Source of the DNA: FEN-1297 sp046704565
Lineage (GTDB): Bacteria > Bacteroidota > Ignavibacteria > Ignavibacteriales > Ignavibacteriaceae
DNA: 12,111 bases
Direction of reading: 5' to 3'
Assembly (NCBI GenBank): GCA_046704565.1
Contig: JBJKRP010000398.1
Span: forward strand, 1 to 12,111
This document shows, in pieces, positions 6,307 to 12,111 of this stretch. A program made the position numbers and the translations under genes. The notes beneath the pieces were generated by a model, which saw only the letters and a list, made by a program, of their open reading frames with translations, was not told the origin of the DNA and did no database searches. Positions within the stretch are counted from its first letter, which is position 1. Each line of letters begins with the position of its first letter.

Positions 6307-8295
6307 ATGCTGCAAAGAAATCTAAATTATTCAACAGTACCCGCTCAGAGATTGACGACAATTCTTGAACGCCGTATTAGATACTGCAAACTCAACTTTC
6401 CAATGGTTCTTCTATCTCTCTTTCTATTATTACAGGGATGTACAAATTCAAGATCTTCAAAACAAAAATCGTTTGAGGCTGAGGGTAGAGCTTACATGCA
6501 GATGGATCTTGACGAGAGCCGCGCTATTTTAAATTGCATACTTGATGATCCAAACTCATCGATTGATAATAAAGTAAGTGCTTTCCAATCTCTTGCTGTA
6601 AAAGATTGGCTTTTTTATCGGGATCGGAATAATGCGATTGCAAGGCTTCGGAGAGCTGACAGCCTTGGAATTAAGCGAAGTGCAACATGGGAGATTGCAA
6701 GCAGAATTGAACGGGAATCGGGTCATTATTTGGAAGCCCAGGAAGCTGCCAGGCGCGCCCTTCGGTTTGCGTTAGGTTCAACAGATACATTGAAATCCCG
6801 GATACTCCTTGCCCAAGCAATACATGATGAATGCATTCATTGCTTAAAAGATAGTATCGCTGTCAATAGAAACCTGCTGCATGAAGCTTCTGAATTATTG
6901 TGCACAGTTCTTGAAAAAGAACCCGGTCGACCGCTCCCATCTCAACTACTCTTCGGCGTTTCTCTGTTTCTCCAAGATGGGGCAACTGCCTTAAAGGCAT
7001 GGCGGGCATATTTCCATCTTCTGCCAGGCGAACCGATCCCGGGTATGCTGGAGGAACCTGCTGAGATACTAACAGTGCTGCTGCCGTCATGGAAGGAGCG
7101 TACATTATTGCGCCAGGAACGAGCGCAGCTTGTCCAGGCACTGACGCAATCCCGGTTCTTTGAGTACGCAGTTCTAATGATAGGAGACCTTAATGAAAAT
7201 GAGAGCGAACTCAGTTCTGAGTCAATGGATGTAAATGAGATACGATTATATTGGGAATTCTTGGAGCAGGTAAAAAAAACAACAGAGGATTTCTATCGTT
7301 GTACGGCAGTCGGCGGAGGGAAAAACGGTTTCTTCTCAACCATCTCATCATATTTTAGAGCGACGCGTTATCATTCATCATTGAAGGAAATCAAGAGTAG
7401 CTTTTGGAAGAAATTTCACCGGACACGGGAACAATCCAAATTTGATGAGACCTTATTCGATAAGGAACTGAACAAACGGTTTGGATTAGTATGGTGGCTC
7501 GACACACACAACGGCTATTACGGTTTGTTAGCCGGTCATAGAGTCCTTGACACTACAAGAGTGATTACACAATATAGATTTCAATCAAAGGTACGGTTTG
7601 TTTCCGTGGACATGATGGTATCGGCTGGCTATTCAAGCTGGTTCTGGGACGGACGGGCAATGATTGGCGGGACCGCGTCCGAATCGACGATCTATCAATT
7701 TCGTCCGGGATACATTGAGGAGCCATTTGGAATCTGGGAAATGGTCAGCGACCCGGAACGCAGGGCAGAAACCGAGAGGAAGATCATAGATAGCAAATTG
7801 ACCGACGATTCTCTGGCACGGGTGAAGCCCTATGCATCTCTGATGGGATTGTCACTTAGATTGCGCTATGCCGGCGCAAACAGGCTTCTGAAGAATATGC
7901 AATTAAAAGGATTGAAAGGACCAGATCAATGTTTAGGTTTTGTGTCGGAGTGGGAACGCCTTACCATCGAATCTTCCATTTTTGCCCACGAAGGGAGACA
8001 CCTAATTGACGAGCATCCGTCTGAATATAATGCAAAATTATCGGAAGTCATCTTCTCTCAGGACCCAAAAATTACTTTTAGTAAGTTAATCACTGCTTAT
8101 GGAGGCGATGCTTCGTCCCACGGTCAAGCGGAGGAATCTATTATGAAAGTTGTAGTTAGATGGATGGATGAACACAAAGGTGAGATTGCAGGTTTTGATC
8201 CGGCTAGACCAACCATGCCGCAGTTCGATATGTTGACGAACGATCAGATACGCAGACTACTTCAACAGGCAGACCCTTTGGCGAGCCGGAAATGA
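6307..8295 (+). CDS. Large lipoprotein with helical repeats and an HExxH metalloprotease-like motif
   Basis: This is a 662-residue predicted lipoprotein that I do not recognise as a named family. A hydrophobic segment (residues 32-43) ends in the lipobox L42-Q-G-C45, so Cys45 would be lipidated. The n-region is unusually long (31 residues), so an internal ATG (Met33) could be the real start, but AGGAAGG lies just before the ATG at 6307 and supports it. Residues about 55-290 are helical, with TPR-like A/L/E patterns (for example EAQEAARRALRFAL). Near the C-terminus, H561-E-G-R-H565 (bases 7987-8001) fits the zincin HExxH consensus, in a typical hydrophobic context (SSIFAHEGRHLID). E573 or E580 could supply a third ligand. 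A zinc peptidase is therefore possible but unproven. Codon usage is visibly richer in G and C than in its neighbours, suggesting a separate origin. Confidence 0.82.
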   Translation: MLQRNLNYSTVPAQRLTTILERRIRYCKLNFPMVLLSLFLLLQGCTNSRSSKQKSFEAEGRAYMQMDLDESRAILNCILDDPNSSIDNKVSAFQSLAVKDWLFYRDRNNAIARLRRADSLGIKRSATWEIASRIERESGHYLEAQEAARRALRFALGSTDTLKSRILLAQAIHDECIHCLKDSIAVNRNLLHEASELLCTVLEKEPGRPLPSQLLFGVSLFLQDGATALKAWRAYFHLLPGEPIPGMLEEPAEILTVLLPSWKERTLLRQERAQLVQALTQSRFFEYAVLMIGDLNENESELSSESMDVNEIRLYWEFLEQVKKTTEDFYRCTAVGGGKNGFFSTISSYFRATRYHSSLKEIKSSFWKKFHRTREQSKFDETLFDKELNKRFGLVWWLDTHNGYYGLLAGHRVLDTTRVITQYRFQSKVRFVSVDMMVSAGYSSWFWDGRAMIGGTASESTIYQFRPGYIEEPFGIWEMVSDPERRAETERKIIDSKLTDDSLARVKPYASLMGLSLRLRYAGANRLLKNMQLKGLKGPDQCLGFVSEWERLTIESSIFAHEGRHLIDEHPSEYNAKLSEVIFSQDPKITFSKLITAYGGDASSHGQAEESIMKVVVRWMDEHKGEIAGFDPARPTMPQFDMLTNDQIRRLLQQADPLASRK

Positions 8296-8720
8296 CTAAC
8301 CTTGCCCACAAGCAAAGATTCACTTAATAGAGCTAATATCTTAGCGTAGAAAATCCTTAACAGAACAAATCCTCTGTTGGAAAGTCATAAAAATATTATG
8401 TCCCGGCAGTTAGCCCGCAGCTTAAGCTGACTGCGTTTCCGCACTTTGCATTTGAGAGATTTTCGTGTTAGCCTTTTCCCCGATAGGCATCGGGGCAGAC
8501 TGCTTCGGCATTTTGTGTAACGTAGTTTTGCTATTCATGAGGTGAGGTAATTTTTGTACTTATACAAGAGTTGCCAGTACAAAATATATGTGGAGTAATT
8601 TAAATTTATTCAATAAGTTATCTCACCCCTAAAGTTTTTTTAGAATTAAAAATTTATTTTATTAAACCGGCATTGTTATTCTGGCATAGCCGCTATTTGG
8701 GCTGCGGCTTAGGCGAGATG
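8296..8720 (+). repeat. Gene-free structured region with nested inverted repeats
   Basis: No convincing gene lies in this gap. From left to right it holds an inverted repeat GCAGTTAGC (8406-8414)/GCTGACTGC (8426-8434), the GTTTCCGCACTTTGC variant of the recurring motif (8435-8449), and a perfect CCCCGAT/ATCGGGG palindrome (8478-8495). A nested inverted repeat follows at 8541-8627, with a T-run after it. An AGCCGC (8688-8693)/GCGGCT (8704-8709) hairpin leads into the third attC-like core. The stretch is long enough for two tandem attC-like sites or a site plus a small non-coding element. Confidence 0.4.
8541..8627. repeat. Nested inverted repeat, possible small RNA or mini-element
   Basis: The outer arms GGTGAGGTAA (8541-8550) and TTATCTCACC (8618-8627) pair with one G-T wobble. 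Perfect 9-bp inner arms TTTTGTACT (8552-8560) and AGTACAAAA (8576-8584) lie inside. A run of seven T (8635-8641) follows shortly after, which could end a transcript. No target-site duplication is evident. Confidence 0.45.
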
Positions 8721-8726
8721 TTAGTC
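8704..8726 (+). other. attC L'/R'-like 3' end, copy 3
   Basis: This segment starts GCGGCTTAGGCGAG and ends ATGTTAGTC. It aligns with 3801-3824 (GCGGCTTA, GCG, GTTAG shared). GTTAGTC departs from GTTRRRY at one position. The GCGAG-x-x-GTTAG arrangement is typical of integron attC ends. Confidence 0.5.
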
Positions 8727-8915
8727 GTTTATTATCAAAACAAATAGGACAATGATTTCAGTTTGCTCTTTTGTCAACATTCTTTGCGGATTCTCCATTC
8801 TACCTGAATAATATGGAATTAATGATTTCAATAAGTAATTAGGTTTATTTTTTAGAGCCTCTATATTATTCCTGATTATTTTACAATATCCACTCAATAT
8901 CTTAAACAATTTCAT
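8721..8915 (-). CDS. Small hypothetical protein on the opposite strand
   Basis: This is a 64-residue reading frame, the only minus-strand candidate within the array. It is rich in K, N, I and L, like the array genes, with no recognisable domain; the middle (RNNIEALKNKPNYLLKSLIPYYSG) could be helical. There is no clear ribosome binding site before the ATG. The stop codon overlaps the attC-like GTTA core at 8720-8726, so the frame ends exactly at the cassette boundary. Reverse-oriented genes do occur in integron cassettes. It could equally be a chance frame in AT-rich DNA or a fragment of a larger lost gene. Confidence 0.3.
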   Translation of the reverse strand: MKLFKILSGYCKIIRNNIEALKNKPNYLLKSLIPYYSGRMENPQRMLTKEQTEIIVLFVLIIND

Positions 8916-9008
8916 TCTGTTTCATTTAGAAATTGGCTGTTTCCGGTAATAACCGTGTTTGTACTGCCATATATTGGCTATTCTATTTGAAAACAATTAT
9001 GAATACGA

Positions 9009-9155
9009 ATGTTCGATTGTGCCATCAAAGATAAAGCGAGTATTTTGATTACCATTCTATTTCCTCTTATTTTTCTAAAGGAACAAATCAGTATTAAGAC
9101 CTTAATTGGAGTCTTTACGATTCCAGGCGGAGTAGTAATATTAATTCGAAAATAA
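9009..9155 (+). pseudogene. 3' remnant of an EamA/DMT-family transporter gene
   Basis: This 48-codon stretch reads like the C-terminal end of an EamA (drug/metabolite transporter) protein. It includes KDKASILITILFPLIFLKEQ, then ISIKTLIGVFTIPGGVVILIRK and a stop. This matches the usual last two helices with the FLKE(K/Q)xSxKTxIG junction. A TGA at 9000-9002 closes the frame upstream. In another frame, just before (about 8930-8985), NWLFPVITVFVLPYIGYS could be an N-terminal helix of the same gene, which would imply a large internal deletion, but this is weak. The remnant ends 17 nt before the acetyltransferase start, so the two may once have been one two-gene cassette. It is too short to be functional as a transporter. 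Confidence 0.55.
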
Positions 9156-9172
9156 TCACAAAGGAGATTTTC

Positions 9173-9655
9173 GTGATCAGAAATGTAACCGGGCAAGATG
9201 CTAAATCAATAGCAGAAATCTATAATTATTACATTGTTAACACAACAATTACATTTGAACTGGACCCTATTACTCCTGAAGAAATATTGAAAAGGATTGA
9301 AAAGTCATTAAAATTGGGTCCTTATTTAGTTTATGAAGAAAACGAAGAAGTAATTGGATATTGTTATATTTCAAATTTTCGAGAACGAAAAGCATATGAC
9401 AATACAGTTGAGTCAACAATTTATATGAAAAACGGAATGGGTGGAAAAGGATTAGGATATAAATTGTACTCTGAACTACTATCACAAATTTCAGCAAAAT
9501 ATCATGTAATAATTGGCGGTATTTCACTTCCTAATATTTCCAGTATTAAATTACATGAGAAATGTGGATTTAAGAAAGCCGGTCATTTTTCCGAAGTAGG
9601 AAATAAATTTGGCAAATGGATAGATGTTGGCTTTTGGGAAAAAGTTGGTAATTGA
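9173..9655 (+). CDS. GNAT N-acetyltransferase, phosphinothricin acetyltransferase-like
   Basis: This is an acetyl-CoA-dependent N-acetyltransferase of 160 residues, cytoplasmic, in the phosphinothricin/methionine-sulfoximine (Pat/Bar/MnaT-like) branch of the GNAT superfamily. Visible landmarks are the N-terminal MIRNVTGQDAKSIAEIYNYY, the conserved TTITFELDP segment and an acetyl-CoA binding loop GMGGKGLGYKLY. NISSIKLHEKCGFKKAGHF and the C-terminal GKWIDVGFWEK, both diagnostic of this branch, complete the set. Length is close to normal, so the gene looks complete. The GTG start is supported by AAGGAG at 9161-9166, 6 nt upstream. It directly follows the remnant of an EamA transporter gene. Acetyltransferases of this type are frequent cargo of integron cassettes; the natural substrate (an amino acid analogue, methionine sulfoximine or sulfone, or another amine) cannot be deduced. 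Confidence 0.93.
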   Translation: MIRNVTGQDAKSIAEIYNYYIVNTTITFELDPITPEEILKRIEKSLKLGPYLVYEENEEVIGYCYISNFRERKAYDNTVESTIYMKNGMGGKGLGYKLYSELLSQISAKYHVIIGGISLPNISSIKLHEKCGFKKAGHFSEVGNKFGKWIDVGFWEKVGN

Positions 9656-9973
9656 AATTATTTTAAACCCGTTGTGTTAATTAAAAAGTGCAATAATAAA
9701 AAACGGCTGAAACAGTTTTCAATATAACTTTGAGGCTGCAGTAATCCAATTAGTAATCCGTGGGTTAATAAATAATAGCCATTTATTAGCCGTTGTAATT
9801 TATCTGCAGAAGGCAGGCAGTTTACAATATAATTGACATAAGCGATTAATTAATTATTTAGGTGCCATAGCCTGTCCGGTTTTAGGAAATATCACAATTA
9901 TGATTATGAATAAAAATATCGGGCAGCACCGTAAGAAATAAATCAAAGTATAATATTAGAAAGGGTAAATTTT
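9656..9973 (+). promoter_or_regulatory. Gap at the array/chromosome junction, with candidate promoters
   Basis: No gene is visible. The left part contains TTAGCCGTTGT (9786-9796), a weak relative of the attC-like ends, and GGCAGGCAG near 9812, which also occurs in earlier gaps. This is therefore the likely right end of the array. The right part has TTGACA (9833-9838) with TATTTA (9855-9860) at 16 bp spacing, and TATAAT (9949-9954) just upstream of AGAAAGGG (9958-9965), the ribosome binding site of the following gene. These boxes are candidates only; Bacteroidota-type promoters use a different consensus. Confidence 0.35.
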
Positions 9974-10432
9974 ATGAAGCGAAAATTGTTCGTAATCGGT
10001 TTAACGCTTTTATCGTTTTCAATTATTGCTTAAAATAAAAACGGCAATAATATTTCAAACAAGGTGAAAGCAGAATTAAAGAAGCTCTATCCGGATGCCG
10101 GATCAGTAACATGGTCATCACATGAAAAAGGGACTACAGACGCATCGTTTGTTAAAAAGGGAAAAAGAATAAGAGTCCTTTTTAAGGATGACATATTGTT
10201 TGCCGACATGATGGAAATAAATAAGGATGAATTGCCGGAGGCAGTTAAAAGCCATTTAAAATCATATTATAAAGGATATTCAACCGTACATGCATATAAG
10301 ATGAAAATCTTACCAAATACAAAGGATAAAAATATTAGATACTGGATAAGCCTGGAAAAGGGACAAAGAAAGACCTCCATAATTTGTTATTCGAATGGAG
10401 ATGAGATGACGGCATTTTCTAAAAGAAAATAA
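9974..10432 (+). pseudogene. PepSY-like secreted protein gene interrupted by a stop codon after the signal peptide
   Basis: The ATG at 9974 has a good ribosome binding site (AGAAAGGG, 8 nt upstream). It opens a frame encoding a clean signal peptide, MKRKLFVIGLTLLSFSIIA, directly followed by TAA at 10031-10033. After the stop the same frame continues without interruption for about 130 codons, reading NKNGNNISNKVKAELKKLYP and onward. The natural residue at the stop would be Gln (CAA to TAA), giving the common cleavage context A-Q-N. The body resembles the small periplasmic PepSY-like proteins of Bacteroidota (KAELKKLYPDAGSVTW near its start, then a repeated beta-rich unit). Translation could restart at GTG 10064 and give a 122-residue cytoplasmic protein, but that has no ribosome binding site of note and no export signal. 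Either a recent nonsense mutation, a sequencing error or readthrough is possible. The gene ends before a strong hairpin. Confidence 0.75.
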
Positions 10433-10452
10433 AAAGGATGTTAAAAATATAT

Positions 10453-10487
10453 TGAGACTCATGCCGGACTAACCGGTATGAGTCTCA
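10453..10487. terminator. Strong hairpin terminator between convergent genes
   Basis: TGAGACTCATGCCGG (10453-10467) pairs over 15 bp with CCGGTATGAGTCTCA (10473-10487), with a single G-T wobble and the loop ACTAA. It lies between the stop of the PepSY-like gene and the stop of the convergent YIP1-family gene. For the minus strand the hairpin is followed by ATATATTTTTAA, a reasonable U-rich tail; on the plus strand it is followed by an A-run. It therefore best serves the minus-strand gene but may stop both. Confidence 0.88.
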
Positions 10488-10502
10488 GACTCGAAAAAAA
10501 AA

Positions 10503-11330
10503 TTAACCGCCGATAAAGCTTAAGAACGGAAGAGCCTTGGCGATAAAGAAAATTAATAAGCCGCCAATCAGCCATAAGCCGAAAACGACAGCATAATATT
10601 TTCCCGTGGATTGAGATTTAAACATTTTTGCCAGCCCTATACTCAGAACGATATAAATCCAGATTGAAAATACGTCAAGCTTCGAGAAGATAAATCCGGC
10701 AAATGAAGTTCTTTCCGAATCCATGAAGCTTGCAAGGCTTGTATCGGGCAGCAGTCTAACAAGAGCAAAGGTAAGTATTGTAGCAACGATTACCTGGAGT
10801 ATCCCGATATAAAACGTCATACCGCTGGCAACAAGCGCCGAGTTGTAATTGCCGTCTCCCTTCAAAACGAATTTAGCAAACAGATAATAAATTCCCGCCA
10901 AAATAAAGAATACAATAAAGCCGCCGATTAAGACGCCGACGAAGATAAACACTATCTGGAGACCGCCAAAGCTTTCCAATCTGTCCTGGATAGTATTTAA
11001 TTGCTGGTTAGCCTGTTCCTGCGTAATACGCCCGTCCTTTACAGCCTTATCAAGGCTTTGCTGCATGCGTGTAATCTGCTTATCAACTATCTGGGAATGC
11101 AAGCCCTTGTTGCTGTTAATAACAATTTGGGTAATCGCAATTATTAAAAAGGTAAGGAAGACCGGCAGGAACCAATCAATCGTTCTCGGCGGAAACTTCG
11201 AAATGGATTCGTATGTTTTAGCCGGCTCGGTAAATATGCCTATCATCTTATCGGAATGGCTAAGCTCCTCTTCGGGCTGCTGCCCTTCCGTCTGCTGGCT
11301 TGATGACTCGGTTTCGGTAAAATCGTCCAT
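10503..11330 (-). CDS. YIP1-family integral membrane protein
   Basis: This is a 275-residue membrane protein of the YIP1 family (Pfam Yip1, PF04893). The first 30 residues are acidic and Gln/Ser-rich, probably disordered and cytoplasmic. The typical entry segment KMIGIFTEPAKTYESISKFP follows, then a first helix after IDWFLPVFLTFLIIAITQIV. A charged helical region at about 72-115 (QIVDKQITRMQQSLDKAVKD, then a Gln-rich stretch) may be coiled coil. Four more membrane helices fill the rest, ending in FIAKALPFLSFIGG. Bacterial YIP1 proteins are common in Bacteroidota and Ignavibacteriota and have no settled function. The start is supported by AGGAG (complement of 11338-11342), 7 nt upstream. Codons are richer in G and C than in most array genes, consistent with a resident chromosomal gene. 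It is divergent from the tryptophanase gene and shares a 242-base intergenic region with it. Confidence 0.88.
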   Translation of the reverse strand: MDDFTETESSSQQTEGQQPEEELSHSDKMIGIFTEPAKTYESISKFPPRTIDWFLPVFLTFLIIAITQIVINSNKGLHSQIVDKQITRMQQSLDKAVKDGRITQEQANQQLNTIQDRLESFGGLQIVFIFVGVLIGGFIVFFILAGIYYLFAKFVLKGDGNYNSALVASGMTFYIGILQVIVATILTFALVRLLPDTSLASFMDSERTSFAGFIFSKLDVFSIWIYIVLSIGLAKMFKSQSTGKYYAVVFGLWLIGGLLIFFIAKALPFLSFIGG

Positions 11331-11572
11331 AAGTGAACTCCTAAAAAATTGAAAATAGAAAGAACAGGAAAAAATTATTCATAGTTTTAACAAAACGCAA
11401 TAAAAAAATGTTAAATAATCGTTAAGTTGTACGGAATTCAAATTTTGCTGAACTTTGGATCATCAAATTAAAAATAGATTTAGCAGGCGTGCCGGGCAAA
11501 AACCCGGCGGGGAAATTAAGAATCAAAACATCTTAAGCCCCGGCTAACAGATAAAAATTAAGAAAGATTTAT
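11331..11572 (+). promoter_or_regulatory. Divergent intergenic region with structured leader of the tryptophanase gene
   Basis: A hairpin GCCGGG (11491-11496)/CCCGGC (11503-11508), loop CAAAAA, is followed at once by a second stem, GGGG (11509-11512) plus TTAAGA (11516-11521) with TCTTAA (11531-11536) plus CCCC (11538-11541). GCCGGG at 11491 can also pair with a second CCCGGC at 11539-11544, which would disrupt both hairpins. Two mutually exclusive folds in the leader of a catabolic gene suggest attenuation or a metabolite-sensing leader, but no known riboswitch class is recognised and no U-run follows the stems. A weak AGAAAG (11561-11566) precedes the ATG. Promoter boxes for either gene cannot be assigned with confidence. 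Confidence 0.4.
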
Positions 11573-12111
11573 ATGAAGACAATAATCGAACCCTTCAAAA
11601 TAAAATCCGTAGAGCCTATCCGGTTTACGACCAGGGAGGAAAGAGAACGGCTTATAAAAGAAGCAGGATACAACCCGTTCATGCTGCATGCCGAGGACGT
11701 TTTAATCGATCTGCTTACAGACAGCGGAACCTCAGCAATGAGTTCCAAACAATGGGCGGGAATAATGGACGGCGACGAGTCGTATGCAGGCTCAAAAAGC
11801 TTTTACAGGTTTGAAGAGACGGTAAAAAAGATTACAGGTTTAAATTTTATAATTCCCACACATCAGGGAAGAGCAGCCGAAAAAATTCTCTTCTCCGTTG
11901 TAGGCGGTAAGGGCAAGTTCATTCCAAATAATACCCATTTTGATACGACGCGAGCCAACGTTGAATTTACAGACGCCGAAGCAGTGGACCTATTAAACGA
12001 GACAGGCAAGCACCCGGAAATACGCGCAGACTTTAAAGGAAATATGGATGTAGAGAAGCTCGAAGATTTCATTAAGAAAACCGGGAAAGAAAATATCCCG
12101 TTGTGCATGAT
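11573..12111 (+). CDS. tnaA: Tryptophanase (L-tryptophan indole-lyase), 3' partial
   Basis: This is a PLP-dependent beta-eliminating lyase, which converts L-tryptophan to indole, pyruvate and ammonia. The window holds the first 179 residues of an enzyme usually around 460. The N-terminus (EPFKIKSVEPIRFTTREER, NPFMLHAEDVLIDLLTDSGT) matches the tryptophanase/tyrosine phenol-lyase family closely. Known cofactor contacts are present at the tyrosine phenol-lyase numbering: T49 and S51 in LLTDSGT, Q98-G-R100 in THQGRAAE (phosphate contacts), and F123 in NNTHFDTTR (stacks on the PLP ring). Position 124 is Asp, as in tryptophanases, where tyrosine phenol-lyases have Thr, so indole-lyase is preferred. 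The catalytic lysine lies beyond the window. The start ATG follows a weak AGAAAG. The gene is divergent from the YIP1 gene and preceded by a structured leader. Confidence 0.87.
   Translation, partial: MKTIIEPFKIKSVEPIRFTTREERERLIKEAGYNPFMLHAEDVLIDLLTDSGTSAMSSKQWAGIMDGDESYAGSKSFYRFEETVKKITGLNFIIPTHQGRAAEKILFSVVGGKGKFIPNNTHFDTTRANVEFTDAEAVDLLNETGKHPEIRADFKGNMDVEKLEDFIKKTGKENIPLCM

Noticed and set aside
6863..7141. Minus-strand 92-residue frame
   Set aside because: It is a shadow inside the large lipoprotein gene, whose reading frame has lipobox, helical repeats and HExxH.
822..9800. CRISPR array
   Set aside because: The repeats are short palindromes irregularly spaced by whole genes; there are no regular direct repeats with spacers and no cas genes.
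11863..12108. Minus-strand 81-residue frame at the right edge
   Set aside because: It overlaps the tryptophanase gene, which has clear family motifs on the + strand.

Overview
The window looks like an accessory gene array joined to a stretch of ordinary chromosome. The host is probably a low-GC member of the Bacteroidota/Ignavibacteriota side of the tree. That rests on the PepSY-like secreted protein, the YIP1-family protein, the Bacteroidota-style tryptophanase start and the many lysine-rich signal peptides. It is an inference from protein style, not a marker-gene assignment. No rRNA, tRNA, CRISPR array, integrase or transposase is visible.

Positions 1 to about 9800 hold mostly co-directional (+ strand) genes of unrelated function, separated by long, structured, AT-rich gaps. 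In order they are: a SAM-dependent methyltransferase (5' end outside the window), a secreted six-blade Kelch protein, an exported class C beta-lactamase-fold serine hydrolase, a membrane-anchored jelly-roll-like protein, an AbrB/PIN toxin-antitoxin pair, a SpoIIM-like membrane protein, a large lipoprotein with an HEGRH metalloprotease-like motif, a cassette-like segment with a minus-strand small ORF plus the broken 3' end of an EamA transporter gene, and a phosphinothricin-type GNAT acetyltransferase. Three gaps end in a GCGG(C)TTA...GTTA-type element a short distance before the next gene or segment. This is what the 3' half of an integron attC site looks like. Several gaps also share CCCCGAT/ATCGGGG palindromes and a TTTTCGCAC-type motif. 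The best overall reading is an integron-like gene-cassette array without an integrase in view (CALIN-like), with diverged attC sites.

From about 9800 to the end the layout changes to ordinary chromosome. A PepSY-like secreted protein gene carries an in-frame TAA exactly after its signal peptide. A strong hairpin terminator separates it from a convergent YIP1-family membrane protein gene. Last comes the 5' part of a tryptophanase gene, preceded by a leader that can form two alternative stem-loop arrangements. Codons in these last two genes are visibly richer in G and C than in most of the array. The large lipoprotein gene (6307-8295) is also GC-richer than its array neighbours, which suggests a different origin.

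The array genes do not form one pathway. The toxin-antitoxin pair probably stabilises the array. The others look like independent acquisitions, several of them exported or envelope-located.
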